From: Isoetes taiwanensis
Lineage: Eukaryota; Streptophyta; Lycopodiopsida; Isoetales; Isoetaceae
Assembly (NCBI GenBank): GCA_021234155.1
Contig: JAJEKV010000070.1
Coordinates: 5,360,754-5,424,753, forward strand
Direction: 5' to 3'
DNA length: 64,000 nucleotides
Below the pieces are notes generated by a model that had not been told where the DNA came from, made no database searches, and saw nothing but the letters and a program-made list of their open reading frames with translations. The position numbers and the translations under genes are program-made. Positions 1 through 13,457 of the stretch are shown in pieces; position 1 is the first letter of the stretch, and each line of letters begins with the position of its first letter.

Positions 1-3000
1 CGTCAGCTATTGCAGCAGCACTGTCATATTGGTCAGGGTTAAAATCCATCAGTGCTGCTGTAAGGTACTCCCCAGCAGGAGTAGATTTGACTTTCTCTGA
101 GCCTACAACAGCAAGGGTTCCAGATAATGCAGAACCACCAGATACAGGATCTGCCATGGATTTCCTCTTATCCCTTCAAACGAGATAATACAATACAATT
201 TAGCTACTTGTATAATACAAAGAAAGTAAAAGCAGAAACTTTCACCTTGAGCTATCATAGCCTACTTCCTCAGTACCCTTAGAGTCTGTACGTGAAGTCT
301 ATGAATAGGCCAACACAGTTGGTGAAATAAAAGCAAATATTAATAACAATTCAGCAGCATGATAAGGCTACCTTCGGTGATCCAATGGACGCAGTCTTGT
401 CTGTTAAACGTCCAAATAGTTTCTCATTTTCCTCGTGCAGACGCTTTTAACCAAAAGATTGTCAGTGGGGAAGTCGCATAAGCCACTTCCAAATGCAATT
501 GCAGAAAGCTTACTTCAATAAGTTCATCGCGTTTTGAAAGCTCCTCTTCCAACTTCTTATTTAAAGAAAGTGCAGTCTCATAATCTTCTTTTGCCTTCTT
601 AAATTCAAAGGTTGCATTGGGCAGAGAGCTTATTTTATCCTCCTTCCGCAAACGTACTGTTTTTGCTTCAGCTAATTGCCGGTTTGCATCTTGTAATTTT
701 CCCTAAAAGACCAAGCTAATGATCAATCAGGACCTAATCACTACCATTTAGGGTTTGACCTAGTCTACACCAACATGCAGGACTTAACTATAGAACGTAA
801 TGGTTGTTCCACGTTTGCCTATAACTAATCAAATGAAAACAATATTAAGACAATCCCATGAAGAAAATATGTCTTCTTAATCCTTGTTAGAGTAATTTCT
901 GACCTATATCTTCAAGCACGATACCCTAGCCATTACTGCTTACATGAAACTCATTACAAACTATTACAAATATATGACCATTGAAGTTTCTTTTCCTGAG
1001 GATCTTTTCTTATGTTGACGCTCGCATAGAAAACAGGATGAAAGGTCTTACTTACTTCTAATGACTTTATCTTCTCTACAGATAAGGATAATTCAGCTTT
1101 GTACTCCTTCTCAAGCTTTGAAAGCTGCATGATCTGTGTATTCAGCACATTATTCCTATCTATTTCAAGCTTGTACTTCTCTGTACTCTCAGTCCAATCT
1201 GCCTGTAAATTAATGCAGCTTATGCATTATAAAACTTTTCCTTGCAATTTGCATATATGAAACAACAGGGCAAAGGAACAACCTGGAGCTTTGATATCTG
1301 AGAGTTTTGAGAGTCAAGATCTGTTTGCAAATCAAAAGCAACTTTCCATGCCTTTTGCACTTCGTTAAATAGCATAAGGCATTGATCATCAGCATCCTTT
1401 AAGGACTTTTTACAGTTCAGCAATTCCTGCTTCAGCTCAGAGGCTATCTTCTCCTTCTCGTACAACTCCTTCCTTGCATCATTAGCCTTAGAACAGAATA
1501 AGAATACGAAATTAGACACCAAGTGACCAAGGAAGACCGTTGGAGCTTATAGCAACAAAACAGATTTTATAATACAGTACCATATCCCTCCATTTTTTAA
1601 TTGTATCCCGATTCCCAATACTTAATTCCACATTTCGAGCCCGGGTTGCAAAGTTTAAAGAAGACAAAGTTTCCTGAACATCTTTGTAGCTTGGGCTAAC
1701 ATTGACAATTATTAGAGTTTTTGAGTCTCCACCTGTGAAAACAAACATGCACAAACCTATTATACTACAAGCACAAAGGTACTTTAGCATGTTTTAGAGT
1801 TCCATAAATACTTATATCTAGGACTAGGATATTGTGTGTTCTAAGACTTTAATAGCATGAGGCTAAGACACTCACCAAAACAACTGTTTACTGACCACCA
1901 CTATCTAGAGCAAGTAATGGCCATGAAAATAGTAGCATATAAACATGTAGGAGTTATTAGCAGCAAAGAATGTGTCCAATAGCAATAGGTAGCTTTTGAA
2001 GATGTGGTGGGAGCTAATAAGCACCCAACTCAAAAATCATAAAGGAACTGATTGAGAATATATGAGGCTAACAATTCTCTCTGCCACCTTCACGCCTAAG
2101 CCAAGAAAATATTACCATCATCATTCTAAAGTTACATGTTGATTTCCTATAAAAAGTCTATACATGCAAGATTTTTATCATGTGTCTATTTTGCAGCCTT
2201 TTGTATCTTTTTCAACATCCAAGGGAATGCGGTTGTCTGTAGAAAGGATTTTGACATCACAATCTGCAAGAATGTCATTGAAGGCTGCAACTCCTGCCTG
2301 TCACTGCCTAAGCTTTTGCCCACGCCGTCTGATTTCTTATGGAGTACTCATATACAAATTCACCAATACAGTAGGAAAAACATTTTATTCTTTTTTCTTC
2401 CAGTTTTTTTTTTCTTTTGAAGGTAAGGTATAATAAGTATGCATACAAGCATGTTTTCTAGTAGCATGTCTAATAGCATTTGTTCCATATATACAAAAAA
2501 AATTGCTAATCATACCCAAGGAATCTGCAAGCAACTGCGTAATCCTGGAGTTCCCATAAGGAACACGCTCCTTCTTAGCAGTCAGTGATGAAACAACATC
2601 GCCCAATCTGTCAAAGAACCACAATTAGCATCAAGACTATGCTAAACCAGTTACCAAATAGCTATCGCAATTACAGGTCTCTATTTTCTACCACTCAAGA
2701 AAACAAGGACATGTTCGAGTTCCCTCATTGCCATCAGATCAATCAAAGAATTGTTTCATATACACAGAATGCACAACTAACCCAACAGCAAATACTAGAA
2801 TAACACATGGACATCTGTAACAGCAAAGACTACAGTAACACCTGAATATGTACTTGATCCATAATGAAAAGAAGAGAACATTATTGAGCTAAAAGCAAAA
2901 TGGATGGCAATGCTAGACGTTGTTCAATTATTGCAACAGACTTATCACCATTGTCTCATTGCTCGCGGAAGTGAGAATGCACACAGAACCGTCATTAATG

Positions 3001-5799
3001 TTTCAGAGTTGAAAACCTAAACTGTATAAACCAAAATTTACAGTAAATGTTAGAAGGCTTACGCAGAAAGTGATTTATTGACATGCAACGACTCTGTTAA
3101 ACGATCCCCCCTTGCCTCTGTCTCTGACAGCCGTTCACTGCCAGCCATGTCAACCATTGACAGCTTACTGTATTGCTTCTCCCCAGACAAAGTATTTGAA
3201 TAATAAATATGTAAGGTTAAAATCCTGGAAAAGACATACAAGGTCGGGTCAGAGTTATGCTTGTCATTCATTAACTTCAAGCTTTATACAGTTTTCACTT
3301 CCATCTTGCTCTTGGCTTTAAAACAAGGATATGGTCCATCTGTTCCAGATAACATACAAATGGGATCGACTGCTCCTCACAGCCTTTGCTGCATCAGCAA
3401 AGCGGTTCTGGCTGCTTATCTTAAAGACTCGAGCAAACTCTGCAGGACTGTCTATTCTTTGTTGTACAAGTTCAACAAAGTGGCCGGGAATCCCCATACG
3501 CACCGTTTGAACATTTGCATTGCTGGAAGTGTTCAACAGATCACAAACCTGTAGCATTGAAGGCAGTATGAGAAAGTACACCATGGAACATGTTGAGGCA
3601 GGGGAAGAGAAGGCAATTACTGAATGTAAATTAGAAAACAGAATATGCAAATGCAATAATTGATACAAATCTTAAACCTGCTCGTTATGAAGCTCCATAA
3701 TAGTCAAGAAGAACGAATATGTGGAGGTCGGTCTAGAATCTCCATTTGAAATGTCATAAAGTTCCTCAAATGCACGAAAATACAGTCCTCGATCATGGAT
3801 CAGACCCTCCTGACATTCAAAATGAATCATTTATATGATCTTCTGTTGCAAAGTCATCATCAGCACATGAGTCTAGTTACAGATGCCGTAACACATACAA
3901 ATAGCCTCTTCATAATGTTCACAGTAATAGCATATACAGCCACTCATAAAGTCTCCAGTAATAGTACATAAGAATAGCCACTTCATAATGTAAAGTATTG
4001 TACAATCATAAAAGAGATAAAAGTTCTACCATTGTATGCGTCTTCCCTGCCCCTGTATGGCCATATGCAAAGATGCTCACATTATAACCATCTAAAGCTG
4101 ACTGCACTAAAGGTTGGACGTCGTGAAAGAAGCTTTCTGCACACCATCAAGGAATATAGATAAAGGAAGAATACATGGAGGCCTAAGTAACAAATTGAAA
4201 CAAAAGATTTTATATAACTATAAGGAATTCTAATAGATGAATTCTGGCACTATTGATTTCTCTTTTTCTTTTCTCTTTATAGATAATATATAGCAATACC
4301 TTGGCCAATATGGGGTCCATACACACGATCAAACTCAAATTCTTTCCTGGCAGGACTGATTGCAGTACTTCCAGAAATCACAGGGTTCACACGTATTGTA
4401 TAATCATCTGGGAAAGATGTTGCCATAGGACCCTCATTTTCGAATTGTGGACGAACACGAATATACACTCGAATATTACCTGCATGCAACATGTGCTTAT
4501 GCTAAACAACACTTTCAAACCATGTACAGACTTATCTCTTATCAATATGCTTATGATGCTCATACCTTTTATGGTTATCAAATCATTGAAAAGCTTTTTA
4601 CGCTCCCTTTTTAGTGGTGTAATCCTATCTTCAGAATCTGAAGCAGCATGATCTAGAGAAGGAAAAAACAAGCACAAGTTCAGTTTATGGGGAATCCACT
4701 GAACTCAACCCAGAAGATAACAACAAACTCTGCACAGTTTGGAGATAGCAGATTATCTAAAAAGTTAAAATAAAAAGGATTTATTCACATCTGTGGGAGA
4801 CTGCTTGGGTCTATGAGACCACTTATTACATCAGATCATAAAGGGTGCATTGTAGTTTCATATAACATAAAGGCCAGAGCAGAAACTAAGGTTTTTTTTA
4901 TTACAGATTATACTAAGAAAAGTATAGCTTTACACAACAGAGAACACATGATTCAGCTGGATAATTCCATTGGAGTTTACAGGTTATGCGGGTTTTCATA
5001 GCACATTGCTAAAGGCTGCTTTCTGTTCAGTTGGATCATACATCATGAAAGTAACGTGGGAAAGGTGTATGCTTTGAAGAGAGGAAGAGGGAAGAGCGCC
5101 AGAAGATAAATGTAGGGCATTCATAATAACCTAGCAGCTGGAAGAGACACAAATCATGGGATAAAGAACTATCTCGATAAACTAACTTAACAGGCCAAAT
5201 AACAATTCACCTAATTTGCCTGCTTTCTCCGCAAGGACTCCTAAGTAACGTGTCACTCTTGCTACTTTTGCATTTGAATATTCCTGTAGGTCACTTGCAT
5301 CTTGTCTTAACTCGGAGCATTCATCCCGCGCTCTCTGCATCAATTCATAAATCAGGGCATTTTAGCTTAGTGGTAAATGGAGGCACTAACAACAAGCCCA
5401 AAATTCTTGTCGAAGTTAAATATGAAACCCCTTATTCATTTGCTCATCAACAATGTGGAAACATTATCAAACTCTTTTCTATTCGTGAACAAGCATTTCA
5501 TTTATCAGTCCGGATATGAATGTGAAAGTTGACACGGATGATTTTTTACTCCATTGCATTGACTTCAAGCAGGCCTCTTTATACGTGCAGGTTCAAGTAG
5601 ATGTTTAGGGTCATACCGTCAGGCTCTCCTTGAGCTTAACCACTCTGTTCACAATGTCTGCCGGCACCTGCTTACTTGAGTCGGCTGCTTTTAAATTCCC
5701 AAATTTCTTAGGAAAAAATGTTTCGTCATTCTGATTATTTCCTGGAGGCTCTGTGGGCACTGTCCAGCTCCATGTTTGACGAAACTTTTGATCCCCCAT
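1..5799 (-). CDS. KAC: Kinesin-14 of the KAC/KCA type (chloroplast actin-based movement), 5' and motor part; 3' end beyond the left edge
   Basis: Fifteen exons on the minus strand can be placed by GT-AG sites and frame: 5617-5799, 5211-5334, 4566-4652, 4300-4479, 4030-4136, 3678-3809, 3358-3548, 3063-3224, 2516-2607, 1581-1732, 1283-1486, 1056-1202, 514-702, 372-443 and 1 to about 166. The start is the ATG at 5799 ([12 protein letters not shown]). Next come [15 protein letters not shown] and [12 protein letters not shown], which mark the KAC N-terminus. The motor opens with [10 protein letters not shown] and carries P-loop GHTGAGKT (near 4050), switch I SSRSH (near 3365) and switch II VDMAGSE (near 3150). 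A C-terminal coiled coil follows, with [38 protein letters not shown] and [11 protein letters not shown], all typical of KAC1/KAC2 of Arabidopsis. KAC proteins act at the chloroplast and plasma membrane in cp-actin assembly for light-driven chloroplast movement. The C-terminal half lies outside the window. The family call is firm; exon edges are by eye. Confidence 0.93.
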
Positions 5800-7074
5800 A
5801 TCATAAATGCTGGCACCTCTCCCCTGTTTTAAGGACCCTTACTCATCAGGTGACTGCGATTCAACAAAAATGTATTGAATCCACATTTTTCCATATAAAC
5901 TCAACAAGCCAACTGAAGTTTCAAAATTCATTGATGAAGTATCAAATTTAACCTGTGATATGCACTTCCATAAGAGTCAGCATCTATCTCTAGATCCAGA
6001 AAGTTTTATTGCTCCTGACACTCCAGAGATCCCATCGAAATCAGCAACATCCAAATCAGAATATAATGGGCGAAATCATGCTAGAACTTCGGTTGAATGT
6101 GTGGATCACAGGGGCTGTGGAAGCTGAGCAATCAGGTCTAATCCTGCAAGGAGGCAGCAGATTAGCGGGGCCAGGGGAAGAGGTCCACCCCATGAAGAAA
6201 AAATATTTTTAAGAGGCAGCGAAAAAAATGGGTGGCAATGAAAAGGAAAAGGGTGACAAAACCCTTTTAAGTTTGTATCAGAAAGTAGTTGGACCTTGGG
6301 GCAGCCTTTTATCACATACAATGGCCCAAAGCCTGAGCTCTAAATTTTATGTGGTCCTAATTCCACTGTAGAAAAAAATATGAGAACATGGTATACACAA
6401 AAGACCATGCTGTGCGTTGTAGAATTGCTTCAGTATAAGTGCTCTTCCGTCAGCCAATTGTTGAAAGACGCGCTTGTCTGTCTCTCATGTCGTGTAGCTG
6501 GACCTATCTACCACACATAATACCAGATATACCTCTGAAAGTTTTATAATGTTATCCTTGAACTTAATGAGGATTCTTCCAGTGTGGGGTCTTCTTGCAT
6601 GCACTGACAATGACCCCTTGTATAATATGCTCCCGAGACACTTAAAACCATTGTAGACATCAACACGAATAGCTAATGTTGTACTTTGGTTGCTAGCTTT
6701 GGCATTGAAATCTTTCAAGACATTGTCTGATTATTTATAACACATTTTTTCGTACTAGTAGAACTCTTGCCAAATGTCATCAGCATGTTATACTATTCCT
6801 ATAATTAGTGATGAAGATCATCTTTCTAGCTAAAGTTAATTGTAAATTATTTTTACAATTATGATGGATGGCATCAATATGGAATGTGGGTCGCTCATTT
6901 GAGCGGAAGATCATTCTAGTGCTGACACCTGTGCTACTCCAATGTCACGTAATGGAAGTCATGGCGGTGATTCTTCCGATCCCAAGTGAGCGCGGGTTGA
7001 TTTGAAGTAGCAGGCTACTTCGATTTGAAGAAGCGGCCCGGTCGCAAGATGTGTTCTCCCCACATTCCATATTG
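5800..7074. other. Upstream region of the kinesin gene; no gene seen
   Basis: This stretch lies upstream of the minus-strand kinesin start and must hold its 5' UTR and promoter. I see no clear TATA box, upstream exon or recognisable protein. Short open frames such as that at 6485-6718 have no recognisable motif. Confidence 0.5.
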
Positions 7075-7880
7075 TAGGGAAGGGGGTTGGGGCTCCCTTT
7101 CAACAAGAGACCCTCCTCCCGGGCCGCTCTTGAGCGCCCCAAGCCTGTTGAAAGGGAGCCCCCAACCTCCCCTATATACAAAATAGAAATGGGTCGATCT
7201 AAATTTGGTGGCGCCTGTCACGATGATGCCATGTGGCACCTCCCTACAACGCTTTATGGAAGTTCCGTGTGGATCCATCTGCAGGTAACCTAACAAGCGT
7301 GTTATTTTTTAGGGTTCTATTGCCGCATATTTTTTTTAGGGTTGTTCTTCGATCTCTGATAAAAGATTCTCGAGCAAATGCGAGCTTTGCACCGGTTCTT
7401 CTTCGAGCTTTGCAAGCAAGATCTTTGAGCAGTTCTCCTTCGAGCTCTGCGATCAGTTCTTCAAGCAGATGCGAGCTCAATAGTTCTGGAGCCCCGCAGT
7501 TCTTTGCACCCTAGTGTTTTCTATTATTTCTATTGTTGTTTGCTCTGCAGGGCATGGAAGATAGCAAGCCAGAAGTAGAGACTCGGCTGAAAAACTCTGC
7601 TTTTAAAAAAATCTCCAAAATCTTGCTCAGAAATCTTCCCCACCTGCAAAATCTTGCTTAAATCTTGCTGAAAATTCTCTCAGAAACTCTGTTATATCTT
7701 GCTGATCTTGTAAAACTCTGTTTTTGCCCCTTGAAACGACTCCCCCATTTCTATTTTTGTAGGGGAATGGAGGTTGGTCCTCCATTCCCAGTTTTGCAGG
7801 TGACCCGCTCCCGGCTAACGCTGGTCGCGGGACCTCACATGCAAAACCGGGAATGGAGTCCCAACCTCCATTCCCCTATA
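7075..7880. mobile_element. Foldback-type element with a hairpin at each end
   Basis: Each end is itself an inverted repeat. The left hairpin has arms 7075-7105 and 7146-7176 (sharing GGCTCCCTTTCAACA). The right hairpin has arms of about 45 bases at 7760-7803 and 7833-7880. Both outer edges carry a TAGGG(G)AAKGRGGTTGG-like sequence, so the ends are also inverted to each other, and the inner flanks match (TACAAAATAG at 7176 against CTATTTTTG at 7751). The 570-base middle contains repeated CGAGCTTTGC-like words and no convincing protein. This is the layout of a non-autonomous foldback/MITE element. No target duplication is certain; ACATTC occurs just outside both ends. Confidence 0.55.
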
Positions 7881-9847
7881 CATTCTAGCTAGCTATTAAT
7901 TAATTAATTACTTGCTTGATTTGCTTTAAGCTTTAGACACAAGAGTGTTTGGCAATAAAAAGTATTAGGAGTTGTATACCAACTTGAGACTACAATTAAA
8001 ACGGTGATGGGTGAGGTAACCAACAATTGACGAAATCAACATAGCATTATTGAATTCTAACCCGTTATAATGTACAATTTTATGGGCAATTTACAGTAGG
8101 CATATATCTAAATTATCAAAGTAAGTTTCAAAATGAATATTCTAGTTGCAAAAATACAACAAAAACTCCATAGATGGCTTCTCACTTATCTCAACAAACT
8201 TTCGACAATGGTTGATACTAGGTAGCGCACATCTGCGAATTACCCACAAAAATGAAAAACTAGAGCGAATATTCAATCATACAACTTGGACCCCAAAAAA
8301 TAAAATTCTAATAAATCATGATACATGTCGAAAGCTTATCACCGAGATTAAAAATCCTCATTCTTTCAGGTTTTTTGATGGATAGATAGATAGATAGTAT
8401 TTTTTGAGGAAAACCCCTAGTTATAAAGCCTTGGGGACAAGTGTAAGGCTTGCTGGATCGCTCCTATAAAAAAACCCACGAACAAAGAAGAAGTTAAAGC
8501 CGCCTACTAGAAACCTCACTAGAACACTAGAACACAATGTGAAAAATAAATATCTCAAAATAGAGGGACTGGTCACGTACGCCACATGACAAGAAACCTC
8601 TTTCAAATAGAGGGGTTGGTCATGCATGCCACATGCGAGAAGTTCATCTTATATTATAATGTTATTCTATAAGTTTTGGATTTGGATCCAGCCCTAGAAC
8701 CAATGGCCATGAACGACGGAGATCGAATGGTGGTGATGATGATGCCCTTTTTTTCCAAGAGATTTTTTAGCTTGACATGTTAAATCATCCGCTACCTGCG
8801 AATTTTTTTTCAACCTTTGACAAGAAGGGATAAATCGTCCGTTACTTGTCATCCTTTTAGGCTACACACAAAAAAAGGATCGTCACAGCTACTTTGCAAC
8901 TATAAGCTTTTTCCAGCTACAGCTAGGTCTCAAAGTTATTATGGGAAGGAAAGGCCACCATTTATCATTTCAACTTTGAGGGAGTGGCCACGGTTTGTCA
9001 TTTCAACTCTGGGGGATTGCCTCTAAACTCCAGCCTAAATCCGAGCACTGGGTTATAGCATGTTGCAGTAGGGACTGACAACCGTGTGATTACCTCTATT
9101 TCGAATGGCAGATTTTAGTTGATAAGTGGTTTTTGTTCAGGCATGGTATATGCACTTCCACTGCCCTTTTGATACATAGAAGAGCTTGGAGAGAGTAGAA
9201 GAGAAGGCAAACATATGGCTACGGCAGAGCTAGAGTCGTTTTTACTTTTCAATCTTCATTTCTTTGAACAAGAAGAGTAAGATAATTTTCTTTACATACT
9301 TTCTTTACCTTTGGAGCATCAGTCTCTGTTTGTCATACAAAATACTATACCGAAGACAAGAGGTTGTGTGAATTTATCAAGCTGGCTATTGAATTTCTTA
9401 AGTGTCAAAGTTGAGTATTCTTGAATCAGGTGAGACTTATGTGATGCTACTTTGTGTGTTCTGGTTGCATCCTTCATTTTGTATAAGTTACTAATAGTCA
9501 CAAAATGACAAAAAAATGCAAAGACATCGCATATGCTCTATGATGTTCATCATCTATTTCCCTCATAAAATACATGTAAGTATTTGCAGATTACTATTTA
9601 TCTAAATTTAATTTGCTAGATATCCTGATGTTTCTATCTCATGTGATAAGACATGTTCTCTTGCAAGTTATGTAAATAAACTAGCAGTCTTTGAACATAA
9701 GAAAGGACCAGGAAAAAAATTATCATTTGCTACTTGATTGGCATAACAAGAGTCAGTTTTTTCAGCATAGTTCTGCGTCATGTCCAGGCAACCTGCAAAA
9801 TAAGGAAAGAATACGCTTTCTGCTAGAATGGTATCATTTGCAATGGT
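7881..9847. other. Spacer with a GATA microsatellite; no gene seen
   Basis: AT-rich sequence. A short GATA run lies at 8378-8397, followed by a GC-richer 240-base stretch of unknown repeat origin. Short open frames lack recognisable domains. Confidence 0.45.
8378..8397. repeat. GATA microsatellite
   Basis: About five uninterrupted GATA/GATG units, directly before a repeat-like stretch beginning with a T-run at 8401. Confidence 0.8.
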
Positions 9848-9888
9848 ATAACACAAACCATTGCATTGCACACTTATAAACTAAATTC
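9848..9888 (-). repeat. MITE-like fragment related to the repeat at 37,113
   Basis: About 40 bases read as the reverse complement of 37,117-37,156 with few differences, sharing AACACAAACCATT and GCACACTTA. One copy lies on each side of the giant CACTA element, so this is a dispersed short repeat family of the region. Confidence 0.5.
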
Positions 9889-10171
9889 CGAGAGGCTCGT
9901 TTGCAAAAAAAAGTGGGCAGTGTATCGAGGAGGACAAGTTTTTATACGAAATGAGTGGCCATCTGATCCTTGGGCATTTGATATCTAGTCTTCTCCAGCT
10001 GATTCTCATTGTAAAAAATTGAAACTTAAATGTCTATTTATTTTGTGATGCGGATTAGTCCCCACTTTCTGTTCTGATGATGGGGATTTGTCCCACAGTT
10101 TTGGTTTGGACTTATGCCCCCCTTTCTGTTTGGGTCCCATAACCTGACTGGGTTCTCGTGGACGATAAAAA

Positions 10172-10210
10172 ATTTATATTTATATTTATCTTTATCTTTA
10201 TCTTTATCTT
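10172..10210. repeat. TTTATC/TTTATA microsatellite
   Basis: Tandem TTTATA then TTTATC hexamers directly against the left end of the MITE at 10,213. Confidence 0.85.
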
Positions 10211-10212
10211 AA

Positions 10213-10519
10213 ACCCCCTTTGGTTTGGGTGCATATTCATACGAGGAAGGAATGACACCGGGTATCAAGAGTTGTCGGACGAACATATTACCAATTTATT
10301 CCACAATCTTAACCATGCATAGCGATCCTCATTTGTGGGGTATTCTAGTACAAATTTTTGTGTACTGTAAAATGAGGTTAAAAAATACTATAAGATTTAA
10401 GGTATTGTACTAAATGGTTTTGATTTCATATGTGTATTGTATGGAGGCTCGAGTGTAAGAATAGCTCTCATTGCCCGGAGTGACCCCTCTGTGAATATGC
10501 ACCTAAACCAAAGAGAGTG
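10213..10519. mobile_element. Tourist-like MITE (PIF/Harbinger type) with TAA target duplication
   Basis: The terminal inverted repeats are about 27 bases. The left reads CTTTGGTTTGGGTGCATATT from 10,218, and the right end reversed reads CTTTGGTTTAGGTGCATATT. TAA flanks both ends (10,210-10,212 and 10,520-10,522). The length of 307 bases and the 3-base TAA duplication suit a PIF/Harbinger-derived MITE. The CACTA element starts immediately after its right-hand TAA. Confidence 0.7.
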
Positions 10520-10522
10520 TAA

Positions 10523-11045
10523 CACTACAAGGGATAGTCGACGTCCAACGACGTCGCGACGTCGAAGAACGACGGGTCGTCGTCGAACATTGACGACATC
10601 GTCGTTCAACGACGACAACGTCGTTTCGACGTCGTTCAACGACGCTTTCGGTGGCGACGTGTCGACCGCCTCGCGTGGCATGGTATCACGCCAAGCCGGC
10701 AAGCGTCGCGTGTCGTGGCCACGTGCACAAAACGCCGTTTAACGTCGCCTCGTGGATCGGACGTGGCACACCCGGCCGCGTGGCTTGGCGACATGCCAGG
10801 TATACACGCCACCGTTTCGCCATCGCCGACATGACGCCGTTGAACGACTAAAAAATCTGGCGTGCGACCATTCGCGGGCTTGCGACATGCCAGCCGGCAC
10901 GCCAAAGTGTCCTGCCACGTCGACATGACGTCGTTAAACGACGCCTAGAATATCTGACGTGGCAGCAGTTTTGCCAGCGTGGCCGGCATCGTCCGCGCCA
11001 CGCTATTGTCAGCAGAGCGCCACGTAAGCAACGTCGTTTAACGAC
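10523..11045. repeat. Left subterminal region of the CACTA element
   Basis: GC-rich and dense in ACGTCGTTNAACGACG palindromes. It ends with ACGTAAGCAACGTCGTTTAA near 11,027, which recurs almost exactly at the start of the right subterminal region (36,719). These are the likely binding sites of the element-coded transposase. Open frames across it come from the repeat and are not genes. Confidence 0.75.
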
Positions 11046-11060
11046 GTCACTATTTTTATT

Positions 11061-13457
11061 TTTTTTTATATATATACTGTCAAATAGAAAAAGAAAATGT
11101 AGTTGCATAATTGTCCAGCTCTAACTAATCAAAATTGTTTACCCCAAAAAAAATTTTTGAACATGGTCCATTTCATTAATAGATAACATAAATTTCGTCA
11201 TTTTCATCTATACCCTTTTCCCTTAAAAAAAAAATTTTTTGAACGGAATTTCCTTGCCAAAATTCGACCCTAGAAACTTAGGGTTGTCCAACAGACTCGA
11301 AGAGGAAATGGCCGCAGATGTCTGGATATACGCGTGGGCATGCATGTGCTGGCAGTGCAAAGGCTGTGAATCGGCCGGATGGATCAACACCTGCAAGGTG
11401 AATATCTTAAGTTCTTATTTAAAACAGATTCTTATCTCTGATTTAGCCGCTCCAAGAGAAGTTTCGACTGTTCTGCCACTAACTGTATGCTTGGAAAGAT
11501 ATATGGGAAGGAAGAAAGGTGGCTTAAATAAAGCCACCATTCACAGATTGAAAGAAGAGAAGAAGATGGCTGAGAAAAGGAAAAATCTGTTTGATTTCCA
11601 CAAACCTACAATGGCCAGAAGCATACATGGGCTTGAAAGAAATGACAGCTCAATATTGGGAACGAATTCCTCTATCCCCACTGCTGTGGATCCTGCTGGT
11701 GTAGCTCAATTGGTGGTTATTCCTGATAGCCAAGAGTGTCCTGATCCCAATCCTAAGATCCCTACTTGCCTCAACTCGAACTGGTGGCACGCAACCGATC
11801 CTATTCAGGTTTCGTATGGAATTGGTTTACTTCTTATACAATATGATATCCTGTTCTTTCTTACAAATATTAAGTCTGTTAGCTAGTTTTCTATAGAATA
11901 GTTTTCGTTCAGTAATTTTATTCTTCTCAGGATCTACCTTCTTATTGGCTGCTTATCTTTTTCTCTGACCTTTTAATCATGTCCTGCTCTTTATTGACCG
12001 TCTTGTTTAAAGTAGTTTATGTGCTCTAAAGTTTTTCTTCTCTAATGCTATATATTTATCTGATAGCCCGCTCCAAATTTATCTTCTTCTTATGTTCTTG
12101 ATTGTACTTTCAATATTTTTCGTGCTTTGGCTGTTCTCACTGATTTATTTGGATTTCTTAAGTCTGTGTTTTAGCTTCCTAGATCAGTTCAGTGGTTTTG
12201 CTTTCTTATTTTACAGATTTTTTCTACCTCTGTTAGATAGATCGATCCTTAAAGCTCCATGTCTTATTAAACTACTTATGATCTTCTATGTATAGCCAGT
12301 TTATGATTCTTGTTCTATACTGTACCTTTGGTTCTATACCGCCTTTAAGTTATGAACCCTTCTCTTGGGTTATCGTAGATCCTAATTTCCTGTCATATAG
12401 TATATAATGATAGTTCAGTTGCCCCTTTTTGTCACTACATTTGAGGTTATGTTATGTACAGATTTTACTTCTGATATATGCCTTTTAACTTAGTATTTTT
12501 CATGGTTCTTCTCACACTTTTTGAGATCCTGGGTTTCTATTTGTTGCTCTTTCTTTCTTTCTATAAGATTATATATGCTGAGTTATTGTGGTGAACGGCG
12601 TTAAGCCGGTTTTGGTCCATTGCTTACCTGCTACCCAGGTATTGGCAACCATTCTAATGCTTGTCTAATGTCTTGTGGTGCAGGTAACCGGACTGAACCC
12701 TCCATGCGTTATCTTGGTTTGTGGAGTAACAACTTGTTATTTCCGTGAAAGCATCATACAAATGATGGACAAAAACTTTTTCTGCTGAAACCTTATTTTG
12801 GTGATATTTTGCAAACGTTGGTTCGATAGATACAACATGCTACTCATGGTTTATTCCATCTAATATTTCAAGTTCATTATGTTTATGACTATAGATCTGG
12901 ACATATCTGTTAGTATATCTCTGATTTTGGATCCTAAACTACTGTTTCAAATTTAAATTTTAAATATATCAGGTGTTATTGATGTTTGTATTGTTGGCAT
13001 TAAAAGGTTCTCTTGCTCATAAACAAACCAGATATGATATTATAGGGTATACTTATTGAAATGGACATTAAGCGCCTTTAGATCTTTTTCCACCCGTGAA
13101 ATCTTACTGATTCCTTCTAATTAATATCACAACACTCATGGTAATAGAAAAGTAGTTATGGTTATACTCTAAGTACTTCTTTTCTAAGGTTTTTAAATCT
13201 ATCAACCATTTAATCTTTTCTACACATACATATTACTTCCATAAGCCCTAAATCTTAAGATTTCCTTTTTAAATCACATTCTTGTCTTCTCTCATGTTAA
13301 GTTTTGCTGATCCTTCTCAAGGCTTGGGTAGGTTTTTTGCACCAAATCCTATCTAGGGTTGCAATTGTAAAGACTGTTTATTCCAAGTGGAATGTCTAGT
13401 CTTAAATGTCTGGATATCTTGTCTTAGACTTGTATATTTCAGGCTTGGGGGTTTTTT
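11061..13457 (+). repeat. Upstream direct repeat (pseudo-LTR) of the Penelope-type element
   Basis: Aligns with 17,841-20,229 from a T-run and ATATATATACTGTCAAATAG through to CAGGCTTGGGGGTTTTT. The few differences are clustered short indels in C/G-rich words, for example 11,764-11,796. It holds 5' sequence, the first coding exon (11,503-11,808) and most of the first intron. Confidence 0.85.

Noticed and set aside
2136-2433. Plus-strand open frames of about 90 codons
   Set aside because: They lie in an intron of the minus-strand kinesin gene and have no recognisable domain.
10437-11108. Arg/Thr-rich open frames in the left CACTA end
   Set aside because: They are translations of the CGTCGT subterminal repeats.
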